Shown here piece by piece: positions 43,469-51,302 of a DNA stretch of 64,000 nt. Position 1 is the first letter of the stretch. Each line of letters starts with the position of its first letter. The translations under genes and the position numbers were made by a program. The notes beneath the pieces were generated by a model. That model ran no database searches and was not told where the DNA came from. It was given only the letters and a program-made list of their open reading frames with translations. The stretch comes from Paenibacillus ginsengarvi (GTDB lineage: Bacteria > Bacillota > Bacilli > Paenibacillales > NBRC-103111), in NCBI RefSeq assembly GCF_003626695.1, contig NZ_RBAH01000025.1, positions 62,001-126,000 on the forward strand, read 5' to 3'.

Positions 43469-43518
43469 AAGACGTTTCCAAAACCACGATGAAGGTGGAA
43501 TGGAACGTCTTTTTTTTG
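43469..43518 (+). terminator. Terminator of the second GntR chimera gene
   Basis: AAGACGTTTCC and GGAACGTCTT pair around a loop containing an inner CCAC/GTGG, followed by TTTTTTTT. It lies about 80 bases past the stop codon. Confidence 0.8.
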
Positions 43519-43548
43519 TTTTCGTGCTCCTACGCCTAATTCCTATGG

Positions 43549-43576
43549 TTGACATCGGGAAAGAAATACATATACT
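43549..43576 (+). promoter_or_regulatory. Promoter of the dehydrogenase gene
   Basis: TTGACA (43549-43554), 16-base spacer, TATACT (43571-43576). The region immediately downstream carries the ATGTAGAT repeats. Confidence 0.7.
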
Positions 43577-43581
43577 AAAAT

Positions 43582-43642
43582 ATGTAGATAGTATGTAGAT
43601 TTAATAAATTCATTAATAAATCCTTTTTAAATCAATCTACAT
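43582..43642. promoter_or_regulatory. Direct and inverted ATGTAGAT repeats (candidate operator)
   Basis: ATGTAGAT occurs at 43582-43589 and 43593-43600 (11 bp apart) and its exact complement ATCTACAT at 43635-43642. The sites follow the -10 box, so bound protein would block transcription. The nearby GntR chimera is the natural candidate. Confidence 0.6.
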
Positions 43643-43679
43643 AATTTCTGCATAACTAGTTGAATGGAGGACGGGAAGC

Positions 43680-44666
43680 TTGACATGGACGATCGCTCTC
43701 TGCTATCCGCCTAACCCGCAACGACCCATATTGCATGAACGGCATCTGGCGCGTCTGGCGGAACTTGGGAGGGTGCTTCACACCGACTGGTCGGACCCGG
43801 AACAGGCGCGCCGCACGCTTTATGAGGCTGACGCCGCCATTACTTCCTGGGGAACGCCGACGCTGGACGAGGAATGGCTTCGCCATTGCCCGCGTCTCCG
43901 GGTTGTCGCCCATGCGGCCGGGACGGTCAAAGGACTTGTGTCCTCGGCGCTGTGGGAGCGCGGCATTCGCGTATCCAGCGGGAACGGACCGCTGGGAGAA
44001 GGCGTTGCGGAGACGGCACTTGGAATGACGATCGCCTCGCTGAAAAATATGTGGCGTATCGAACGGGCGGCACGTGCCGGAGGATGGATGGAGGAACGAA
44101 GAATGGCACGCGAGCTGTATCAGATTACGGTAGGCGTAATCGGAGCAGGCAAAGCGGGTACGCACTTTATGAAGCTGCTGCGCCCTTTTCAGGTCCGGGT
44201 GCTGGCGTACGATCCGTTCGTCAGCCGGGAACGGCTGGCAGAGCTTGGCGCGACCCGAACCGAACTGGATGAGCTGATCCGCGGGTCCGATGTCGTTTCG
44301 ATTCACGCGCCGCTGCTGCCTTCAACCCGCCATATGCTGGATCGGCGCCGCCTCATGATGATGAAGGACGACGCCATTGCGATCAATACGGCCCGAGCGC
44401 CCATTATCGACGAGGAGGCGCTGATCGAGCAATTATCGCTCGGACGGCTGTTCGCTTGTCTGGATGTCACTTCGTCGGAGCCGCTTCCGGCCGATCATCC
44501 GCTGCGCTCGCTGCCGAACTGTGCGTTAACTTGTCATATCGCGGGTGCGATATCCAACGGCGGTTACCGGCTGGGACAATTTGCGGTCGAGGAGCTTGAG
44601 CGCTTCAAGCGCGGCATGCCGCTGGAAGGCGAAGTGGAGCGCGAGCAGATGGAGATTTTGGCGTAA
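43680..44666 (+). CDS. D-isomer-specific 2-hydroxyacid dehydrogenase
   Basis: A 328-residue NAD-dependent dehydrogenase. The Rossmann motif GAGKAG is at residues 155-160 and the catalytic triad is intact: Arg239 (NTARA), Glu267 (VTSSEPLP) and His286 (CHIAGA). The family reduces 2-keto acids or oxidises D-2-hydroxyacids; the exact substrate is unknown. The start is TTG 43680, ten bases after GGAGG. It is in a sugar-uptake-like neighbourhood (a regulator and a solute-binding lipoprotein), suggesting a role in catabolism of an acidic sugar. A strong promoter with operator-like repeats lies upstream. Confidence 0.88.
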   Translation: MTWTIALCYPPNPQRPILHERHLARLAELGRVLHTDWSDPEQARRTLYEADAAITSWGTPTLDEEWLRHCPRLRVVAHAAGTVKGLVSSALWERGIRVSSGNGPLGEGVAETALGMTIASLKNMWRIERAARAGGWMEERRMARELYQITVGVIGAGKAGTHFMKLLRPFQVRVLAYDPFVSRERLAELGATRTELDELIRGSDVVSIHAPLLPSTRHMLDRRRLMMMKDDAIAINTARAPIIDEEALIEQLSLGRLFACLDVTSSEPLPADHPLRSLPNCALTCHIAGAISNGGYRLGQFAVEELERFKRGMPLEGEVEREQMEILA

Positions 44667-44730
44667 ATAGCTTTAACGACACATGGTTCCAACTGCTGCC
44701 GGATTTTTGACTTCATTTTTACAAAACCAT

Positions 44731-44744
44731 TGAAATCGCTTACA
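44731..44744 (+). promoter_or_regulatory. Consensus cre (CcpA) site
   Basis: TGAAATCGCTTACA with flanking T and A matches the cre consensus WTGNAANCGNWNNCW at every position. It lies 20 bases before the start codon of the solute-binding lipoprotein, where CcpA would repress by blocking transcription. Confidence 0.75.
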
Positions 44745-44764
44745 AAAAGGGGAGGTTCTGATCG

Positions 44765-46096
44765 ATGAAAAACCGGACATTTAAAACCGTATGGCTGCCG
44801 GCGGTGCTGGCGAGCGTGCTGGCCCTGACCGCTTGCGGAGCGGACGGATCGAAGACGCAGCAGACTAAAGAGGGCGAAGCTCCCGCTGCGAACGAGCCGA
44901 AGCCAGTCGAGCTGTTTTTTTACACCGATGTGACCGACGAAGTATTCCAGGCGACCTGGGGCGAACACATTCGCCAGAAATTCCCCCATGTGACTGTCAA
45001 GCATCAGCAAGGCGTCAAAGGCTCGCGGATCGAAGATTTGGTGGCGGCGGGGACGATCCCCGATGTGATGCGGACGCAGACGACAACGATTCGCAACGAA
45101 TATTTGGGACTCGGGCTATCCTACGACATGCGCGAGCTCGTGCAGAAAAACAAGCTGGACCTGGACCGGTTCAACCCCGTTTATATGCAGCGTATTATTA
45201 ATGAAACCGGAGCTGCCGGAGGCGAAATCTACGGCTTGCCGATCAATTCGCCCAGTCCGCTCGTCTTGTTCTACAACAAGGACCTGTTTGACAAATTCGG
45301 CGTCCCGTATCCGAAGGACGGCATGTCTTGGGACGATCTGCTGCCGCTGACTCAGCAGCTGTCCCGCTCGGAAGGCGGCATTCTGTACCGCGGGCTGACC
45401 ACGAACTATATGTCCGTGCTGCGGGACAACGCGTGGTCCTTGCCGATTTTGAACCCGAACGCCGATGAAATGGCCGATGTTGCCAAGTGGCAGATTTTGT
45501 TCAACAATCTGAAGCGGTTATACGAGGTTCCGAATAATACGATCGCAGCCACGCTGAACGACGAGCTGCAGGTTTTCTACAAGCAAAGGACGGCGGCGAT
45601 GTATGTCGGCCAGATTAATCAGTTCAACTCATTCCCGGCCGACTTGAACTGGGATATGGTCAGCTATCCGCAATTGAAGGAAACTTCGAACAAGCTGTCT
45701 CAGTTGACGCCTCCGTATTGGTCGATTACCCGGCAAAGCAAGCATAAGGACGAAGCGTTCACCGTAATCCTGGACTTGTTGTCCGAAGACCTACAACTCG
45801 CCCAAGCCAAAGAAGGCAAAATTCCGACGCTGGCGGACAAAAAGATCGAGCAGGCCTTCGGTCAAACTACACCGGCGCTGAAAGGCAAAAACACCAAAGC
45901 GGTTTTCTACTATCCGTTCGCCGATCCGACACCGCTCCGGAAGGCCGAGCTGCCGTTTGTTCCGCTTGGTACGCAGCAAACGATCCTGAGCGGCGCTTTC
46001 GAGAAGGTCGTGAAGCAGCGGATCGACGTCAATACTGCGCTTCGCGATGCCCAGGAGTTGCTTAAGAAAGAGTTGAATACGGCCAAGAGCAAGTAA
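44765..46096 (+). CDS. Extracellular solute-binding lipoprotein (ABC sugar uptake type)
   Basis: A 443-residue lipoprotein. The lipobox is LTAC with Cys24 as the anchored residue, followed by a short acidic linker and the SBP_bac_1 fold. Typical blocks are FPHVTVKHQQGVKG, INSPSPLVLFYNKDLFDKFG and PKDGMSWDDLLPLTQQLSRS. It should capture a sugar or oligosaccharide for an ABC importer. No permease or ATPase genes follow: next is a terminator and uppP. The partner membrane proteins must be elsewhere. A consensus cre site and ribosome site GGGGAGG precede the ATG. Confidence 0.9.
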   Translation: MKNRTFKTVWLPAVLASVLALTACGADGSKTQQTKEGEAPAANEPKPVELFFYTDVTDEVFQATWGEHIRQKFPHVTVKHQQGVKGSRIEDLVAAGTIPDVMRTQTTTIRNEYLGLGLSYDMRELVQKNKLDLDRFNPVYMQRIINETGAAGGEIYGLPINSPSPLVLFYNKDLFDKFGVPYPKDGMSWDDLLPLTQQLSRSEGGILYRGLTTNYMSVLRDNAWSLPILNPNADEMADVAKWQILFNNLKRLYEVPNNTIAATLNDELQVFYKQRTAAMYVGQINQFNSFPADLNWDMVSYPQLKETSNKLSQLTPPYWSITRQSKHKDEAFTVILDLLSEDLQLAQAKEGKIPTLADKKIEQAFGQTTPALKGKNTKAVFYYPFADPTPLRKAELPFVPLGTQQTILSGAFEKVVKQRIDVNTALRDAQELLKKELNTAKSK

Positions 46097-46137
46097 GTTG
46101 CCAGCTAGACTGCCCTGTCTGCAGCACAGTTTTACTC

Positions 46138-46187
46138 AAACACGCCCTCCGTTCGGCCATGAAGGCCAGACAGAGGGCGTGTTTTTT
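46138..46187 (+). terminator. Terminator of the solute-binding lipoprotein gene
   Basis: AAACACGCCCTC and GAGGGCGTGTTT form a near-perfect stem around a 24-base loop with an inner GGCC/GGCC pairing, then TTTTT. Confidence 0.85.
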
Positions 46188-46321
46188 CTGCAAATAGTGA
46201 CAAGATTGTAAGGCTATCGCCGCATTTTGTAAGCGGGCTGAATAGGCTCATCCCCCTCATTCATGGTACACTACTTGGGGAACCAATCGATCCATACGCT
46301 CGGAAAGGCGGACATTCGTAC

Positions 46322-47122
46322 ATGTATGATTTTTTTTGTGCCATCATTTTAGGTATTGTCGAAGGCTTGACGGAGTTTCTTCCGGTTTCGTCGACCGGAC
46401 ACTTGATTTTGGCCGGAAGCTTGCTCGGCTTCGAAGGCGATGCGGCGACCACCTTCAAAATCGTCATTCAGCTCGGAGCGGTTTTGGCCGTGCTGCTCTT
46501 GTACTGGAAACGGTACATGAGCATCCTGAAAGATTTGCTGGCTTTCAAGTTTTCGCAAAAAAACAAATTAAACGCCATCCATATGATCGTCGCGATGATC
46601 CCCGCCTTGATCGTGTACCTCATTTTTAAAGACGTGATCAAAACGTATTTGTTCGGTCCCGGCACCGTCCTAATCGGGCTGATCGTCGGTGGGATTCTGA
46701 TGATCGTAGCCGCCCGGGCCAAACGCAAAGTAACGGCAGAGAATACCGACAACATTACGTACAAGCAGGCGTTCGGCATCGGTTTGTTCCAATGTCTCGC
46801 GCTATGGCCGGGCTTCTCGCGGTCGGGTTCGACGATATCCGGCGGTCTGCTGCTTGGCACGAGCCAGAAAGCCGCCGCCGACTTTACGTTCATGATCTCG
46901 GTGCCGGTCATGCTCGGCGCAACCGTGCTGGACATGTACGAGAGCCGCGATTTGCTTACCTCGGACACGCTGCTGCTGTTCCTGGTCGGGTTTGTAGCAG
47001 CCTTTATCGTCGCGATGATTGCCGTCGTCACCTTCCTGAATCTGATCAAACGTCTGAAGCTGGAATGGTTCGCGCTGTATCGCTTTGTGCTGGCAGCCGT
47101 TTTCTTTCTGTTTATGATGTGA
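46322..47122 (+). CDS. uppP: Undecaprenyl-diphosphatase
   Basis: A 266-residue membrane phosphatase of the UppP/BacA family that recycles undecaprenyl diphosphate to the monophosphate carrier used in wall synthesis and confers bacitracin tolerance. The active-site motifs GIVEGLTEFLPVSSTGHL and PGFSRSGSTISGG are intact and about eight hydrophobic helices are visible. Length is normal. It stands alone between a terminator and a convergent operon. Confidence 0.95.
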   Translation: MYDFFCAIILGIVEGLTEFLPVSSTGHLILAGSLLGFEGDAATTFKIVIQLGAVLAVLLLYWKRYMSILKDLLAFKFSQKNKLNAIHMIVAMIPALIVYLIFKDVIKTYLFGPGTVLIGLIVGGILMIVAARAKRKVTAENTDNITYKQAFGIGLFQCLALWPGFSRSGSTISGGLLLGTSQKAAADFTFMISVPVMLGATVLDMYESRDLLTSDTLLLFLVGFVAAFIVAMIAVVTFLNLIKRLKLEWFALYRFVLAAVFFLFMM

Positions 47123-47134
47123 TCGTACAAAGCT

Positions 47135-47725
47135 TTACCCGGCGCTGCGGCTGTTTCGATACGGCTCCGCCGCTCCGCCTCGGGGGAGCTTCTCCCGCGT
47201 GAGCCCGTCTTTGACCCGCAGCCCGGTCAGCACGACCACAACGGCGGCCGTAGCCGCATACATCAGCTTGACCGCTCCAAGCTTTGTGTCCGTCCCGAGC
47301 AGCAGCCCGTGGAACAGACATAGCAGCCATAGCGGATAGGCAAGCAGATGGATGCGATGCCACAGCCGCTTTTTCAATTTGTTCCGCAGGTCCGTCGTCA
47401 AGATCAAGAGCAGAAGCCCGTAAACGGCTATCGTGCCGATCCCGTTTAGAACCGGGTTGCTGCTGGCGGAAAAGGGGATGAACAGTTCGCTCCAGGGAAA
47501 CGGCGAATACGTGCTAATCACCAATATAGCCGTATGAAGAAGTGCCGCCGCCGTCCCCGAAACGGACAAAAACGAGTGGACTTTGTACAGCTGCGCCTTG
47601 TGCCGCTTCCACCACATGCCGTATACAATACCGACCGAAACGCCGGCAAAAAGAAGCATGTAGCTGAGCAGCCCGAGCAGCCGGGTTAACTCCCAGGTCG
47701 GCAGCTTGATGAACCATTGAACCAT
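47135..47725 (-). CDS. Ferric-reductase-like transmembrane protein
   Basis: A 196-residue membrane protein with about five to six helices. It has the spaced His residues of heme-binding ferric-reductase-like domains (YKVHSFLSVSGTAAALLHTAI and LWHRIHLLAYPLWLLCLFHG). Such proteins move electrons across the membrane, for example to flavin-binding surface proteins. It is the third gene of an operon with ApbE, which attaches flavin to exported proteins. ATG 47725 has GGAGGG upstream; an upstream ATG at 47782 would overlap the apbE end without a site. Confidence 0.78.
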   Translation of the reverse strand: MVQWFIKLPTWELTRLLGLLSYMLLFAGVSVGIVYGMWWKRHKAQLYKVHSFLSVSGTAAALLHTAILVISTYSPFPWSELFIPFSASSNPVLNGIGTIAVYGLLLLILTTDLRNKLKKRLWHRIHLLAYPLWLLCLFHGLLLGTDTKLGAVKLMYAATAAVVVVLTGLRVKDGLTREKLPRGGAAEPYRNSRSAG

Positions 47726-47769
47726 GATGTTCCCTCCTTCGTATGATTCTAACGGCTCCGTATTGGTTG

Positions 47770-48741
47770 CTACATTCGCCACTCCGGCCTAGAGGCACTG
47801 TCGCTTTCAAGCACATACGATTCGCCGGACGCCAGAAACAGCAAGGCGCTGCAGTGCGGTTTGCGCTTCTCGTACAATGGACGGCCTTCCTCCGTGCCGA
47901 GAATGCACAGCGTCTTGGACCAGATTTCGCACTCGACCGGATTGTCGCCGGCGACGGTGCACTGTACGACGTCGCTGCGCGACGGAAGCATCGTCCGAGG
48001 GTCGATCAGATGGTGCATTTCGCCTCGGTCCGTCATCCATCTTCTCCCCCTTGTGCCGGAGGTTGCGACGGCTCCGTCATAGACCGCGACGCTCCCCGCA
48101 TCCTCCTCTTCCGTCCACGGATGCTGGATATCGACGATCCACGGGGCATTTGCCGCATAACCGCCCCATAACGCCAAATCGCCGCCCGCATTGATCATGC
48201 CTCGGCTAATGCCGATCCGCTTCAGCCGCTGAGCCAGCTTCGCGGCGGTCCAGCTCTTCGCGATACCGCCTAGATCGATGCGGCTGCCAGAGAAAAGCTG
48301 AACGGAACTCATCGCCGCATCGATCCGCAAAGGTTCAGAAGGAACATGTCCGCCTGTATAGGTGGACAGCCGTACCGACGAAGGGAGCCGCTCGAACGAT
48401 TCCGTATACCCTGCGGCCAGCAGTCCGTCCAGAATCGCCGGGCAAAAAATGCCGTCCGTTTGCGCGCCGTATTCAACCGCCATAGACAACAGTTCCAGCA
48501 TATCCGGCGATACGAGGCACAAGCGTCCGGCCGACCGGTTCAATCGCGACAGCTCGCTATCCGGCCTGAACCGGCTGAACATCCGCTCCGACCGCGCTAA
48601 TTCGTTTACGAGCAGCTCGCGTATATCCGCTTCATCCCGCTCGCAGCCGAACCAAGCGGCTTCCATCGTCGTGTTCATCGCTTGAAACTCGAAGCTATGC
48701 CAAGTTTCCCGTTCCCGGACCGGTTCCGCATCGTCCCTCAT
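47770..48741 (-). CDS. apbE: FAD:protein FMN transferase (ApbE family)
   Basis: A 323-residue flavin transferase that covalently attaches FMN from FAD to a Thr/Ser of exported flavoproteins. Conserved blocks are FQAMNTTMEAA near the start, GSRIDLGGIAKSW with the metal/FAD-binding core, INAGGDLALWG and the ATSGTRGRRW loop. There is no lipobox, so this copy works in the cytoplasm or is exported by another route. It is the middle gene between a small membrane protein and a ferric-reductase-like protein. An FMN-acceptor protein with the usual S/T-GAT motif is not in the operon. Confidence 0.9.
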   Translation of the reverse strand: MRDDAEPVRERETWHSFEFQAMNTTMEAAWFGCERDEADIRELLVNELARSERMFSRFRPDSELSRLNRSAGRLCLVSPDMLELLSMAVEYGAQTDGIFCPAILDGLLAAGYTESFERLPSSVRLSTYTGGHVPSEPLRIDAAMSSVQLFSGSRIDLGGIAKSWTAAKLAQRLKRIGISRGMINAGGDLALWGGYAANAPWIVDIQHPWTEEEDAGSVAVYDGAVATSGTRGRRWMTDRGEMHHLIDPRTMLPSRSDVVQCTVAGDNPVECEIWSKTLCILGTEEGRPLYEKRKPHCSALLFLASGESYVLESDSASRPEWRM

Positions 48742-48764
48742 ATCGCCCGCTCCTTCCTGCCCGT

Positions 48765-49124
48765 TTACGATCTCCTCGTCCTCGTTCGTATTTGCGGCTG
48801 CTCACTTGGCGTCGTCGTCCCGTTATTATTATTCATATTCGGCTGGCTCAGTTGACCGCCTCCGCCTCCGTCTTCCCTGACCGGTCTTCGCTCTTGTCTC
48901 CCGCCAGACCTTCCCGGCGGGGCGCTCTGCCCCATCCTTCCCGAATCGCCGCCAAGCAACGGCTGGCGGGGCGTGGGCGCCACAGGCACTCCGCTTATCG
49001 AAGCCAGCGCCATCTGGTGCGCCTGCTCGAACTCCGGACTTGCCCGCACCGTTTGGAACATGAAAAATACAGCTGCTGCCGCCCCTGCTCCGATTTGCCA
49101 TTTCAGCCATTTCGATCGATTCAT
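48765..49124 (-). CDS. Small membrane-anchored protein with a disordered tail
   Basis: A 119-residue protein of no recognised family. A basic start and one hydrophobic segment (KWQIGAGAAAAVFFMFQTV) make a signal-anchor. The tail from about residue 45 is Pro/Gly/Gln/Asn-rich, including GREDGGGGGQLSQ-like and MNNNNGTTT low-complexity parts. It is the first gene of the ApbE/ferric-reductase-like operon. It might be the substrate or an electron-transfer partner, but it lacks a recognisable flavinylation motif. ATG 49124 follows GGGGAGCGTG. Confidence 0.65.
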   Translation of the reverse strand: MNRSKWLKWQIGAGAAAAVFFMFQTVRASPEFEQAHQMALASISGVPVAPTPRQPLLGGDSGRMGQSAPPGRSGGRQERRPVREDGGGGGQLSQPNMNNNNGTTTPSEQPQIRTRTRRS

Positions 49125-49285
49125 CGTATCACGCTCCCCGGTGAGTAAGCCTCGTAAAAAACGAGCCTCGTTTTTCTATACCTCCATTAAATCAAATGAA
49201 TATTAAAATTCCATTTGAAGAGGGGACGGAAAAAAGCCCCTGCCCGATTAGGTAGGAGCATGTGAAGTTTGAACCACAGGGCGTA

Positions 49286-50512
49286 CTACTTGCGAGGCAG
49301 CACGATGTGCACTACCGTTCCTTGATCCGGCTCGCTGTCCGCGCGAATTGTTCCGCCGTGCTGCTCCACGATCCACTTCGATATCGCCAGACCGAGACCG
49401 GTGCCTCCCTCCGAACGGGTACGCGCCTTGTCCGCCCGGAAGAAGCGGTCGAAAATATGCGGCAGGTCCTCCTTCGATATCCCGATTCCCGTATCGCGGA
49501 CGTCGATAAGCACGTTGTCTCCGCGGGGGTGGCAGGAGACGGCGATCGTTCCTTCTCTCGTGTATTTCACCGCATTGTCCAGCACGTTTACAAACAGTTG
49601 AACGAGCCGTTCTTCGTCGCCCTCCACCGTCAGCGTCTCGTCCGGCGCCAGATCCAGCATCAGCTCCAGTCCCTTCGTGCCGGCCAGATCGCGAAACGGC
49701 CCCGACACCTTCCGGATTAGCGCCGGCAGCTCAACCCGCCGCTTCAGGAGCTGAAGCTGGTTGGAATCGGAACGAGCCAGCGTCAGCAGATCGGCAACCA
49801 GACGGCTCATCCGCTCCGTTTCGCCGAGCATAACGGCGATTTTGCCGCTTTCCTGCTCGATCGTCCGCTCGGGATGGCGAAACAGCCGTTCGAGATGGAG
49901 CTGAAGGACGGATAGCGGCGTTCGGAGCTCGTGAGACGCGTCGGATACGAAACGCTGCTGCTTCTCCCACGCCTTCTGGATCGGCACCAAAGCGCGCCCG
50001 GCGAGAAAGGCGCCAGCTAACGCGGCAATCAGCAGTGAAGCCGCTCCCCCTGCGGTAATGACGATCAGCATCGTCTCCAGCACATGATGCTCCGGCTCCA
50101 TATGGTAAGCGGCCTGAACGATCACGCCTCCGGGCAACTCCCCGGATGTCGCAATCCGGTACGTCAAATCGCCGGAGCCGAATGTGAACGGACTGCGCCT
50201 CGCGTAGCGCTCCGCACGCAGCTGCTTCAATTCCTCAGCTCCGAATACGTTGTCCGGTAGCTGTATCGGCTGGTCAGCCTCCGGGCTCCATACAATATAG
50301 ACAGCTCGGCTTTTAGGCTCCTCTCGCTTCGTCAGAAGCTCCTTGAGCCGGTGAGGTGACAGTCCTTCCAGCTCCAGCCTCAGCATCTGATCAGCCGCGC
50401 CGAACAGCCTGATCTTTGTAGTTACATACATCGCTGCGCCGAAGCCGTTGAGCAGCAAGAAGAAAACCAGAGCATTCAGCAGCACAAGCCGGATACGCGT
50501 CCGTTTAAACAT
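49286..50512 (-). CDS. Sensor histidine kinase
   Basis: A 408-residue kinase. Two transmembrane helices (about 10-30 and 148-172) enclose a sensor domain. The HisKA motif is SHELRTPLSVL with phospho-His194, and the HATPase N-box (VNVLDNAVKYTREG), G1 (DTGIGISKEDL) and G2 (GTGLGLAISK) boxes are complete. It overlaps the upstream response-regulator stop by eight bases, so the two form one operon. The signal is unknown. Confidence 0.93.
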   Translation of the reverse strand: MFKRTRIRLVLLNALVFFLLLNGFGAAMYVTTKIRLFGAADQMLRLELEGLSPHRLKELLTKREEPKSRAVYIVWSPEADQPIQLPDNVFGAEELKQLRAERYARRSPFTFGSGDLTYRIATSGELPGGVIVQAAYHMEPEHHVLETMLIVITAGGAASLLIAALAGAFLAGRALVPIQKAWEKQQRFVSDASHELRTPLSVLQLHLERLFRHPERTIEQESGKIAVMLGETERMSRLVADLLTLARSDSNQLQLLKRRVELPALIRKVSGPFRDLAGTKGLELMLDLAPDETLTVEGDEERLVQLFVNVLDNAVKYTREGTIAVSCHPRGDNVLIDVRDTGIGISKEDLPHIFDRFFRADKARTRSEGGTGLGLAISKWIVEQHGGTIRADSEPDQGTVVHIVLPRK

Positions 50513-51191
50513 CGCCCTGGCCTGCCTTCAGCATGTACCCGACGCCGCGAACGGTACGAATGTAGGAGCCGCAGCCGCAGGCGGATAGCTTTTTGCGCAA
50601 ATAGTGGATATAGAGGTCCACCGACGTATCGTTCGTTTCGGAGTCCATTCCCCATACCCGGTTCAGCATCTGCTCCCGCCGCAAGATTTGCCCTTTGTGC
50701 TGCACCATGTAAGACAACAGTTCATATTCCTTGGCTGTTAATTGGAGCGGTTGTCCGCTGCAATAGGCCTCGTGTTCGCTGGACGGCAGTACGATCGCTC
50801 CATAAACCAGTTCGCCGGACGCTCCGATCCCCTTGGTTCGGCGGATCAGGGAACGTATCCGTGCCAGCAGCTCGTCGATCGCAAACGGCTTCACCAAATA
50901 ATCGTCCGCGCCGACATCAAGTCCCTTCACCCGGGCTTCGACGGAATCGCGAGCGGTCAAGATCAGCACCGGCGTCGTATCGGCCTTGCTCCTGATCGCC
51001 CGAAGCACGGATAGTCCGTCCATGCCGGGCAGCATAAGGTCCAGCACGATCACATCGTAAATGCCTTGCTGCGCCATCAGCAAGCCTTCGGTGCCGTTAT
51101 CCGCAGAATCGACATCATAGCCCTCTTCTTCCAAAATGGAAGCTACCGCATCCGCTAAAAACTTATCGTCCTCCACGAGTAATAGACGCAC
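50505..51191 (-). CDS. OmpR-family response regulator
   Basis: A 228-residue regulator. Receiver domain with Asp51 and Lys101, linked to a winged helix (NDTSVDLYIHYLRKKL and the closing RTVRGVGYML). The start is GTG 51191, seven bases after AAGGA. It partners the kinase encoded immediately downstream. It lies after the terminator of the DUF1501 gene, so it is transcribed separately from that pair. Confidence 0.93.
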   Translation of the reverse strand: MRLLLVEDDKFLADAVASILEEEGYDVDSADNGTEGLLMAQQGIYDVIVLDLMLPGMDGLSVLRAIRSKADTTPVLILTARDSVEARVKGLDVGADDYLVKPFAIDELLARIRSLIRRTKGIGASGELVYGAIVLPSSEHEAYCSGQPLQLTAKEYELLSYMVQHKGQILRREQMLNRVWGMDSETNDTSVDLYIHYLRKKLSACGCGSYIRTVRGVGYMLKAGQGDV

Positions 51192-51245
51192 ATGTTTTTC
51201 CTTCTTTCCGGTCGTTTCGTACCTTCATCATACACGATTGTCCAT

Positions 51246-51287
51246 ACAAAAAGCAGTCCGTCCGCGACGAATCGCGGCGGACTGCTT
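51246..51287 (-). terminator. Terminator of the DUF1800/DUF1501 operon
   Basis: On the minus strand AAGCAGTCCG and CGGACTGCTT make a perfect 10-bp stem around an inner CCGCGA/TCGCGG, followed by TTTTTG. Confidence 0.8.
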
Positions 51288-51302
51288 ACGCAGCCGGGAA
51301 GC

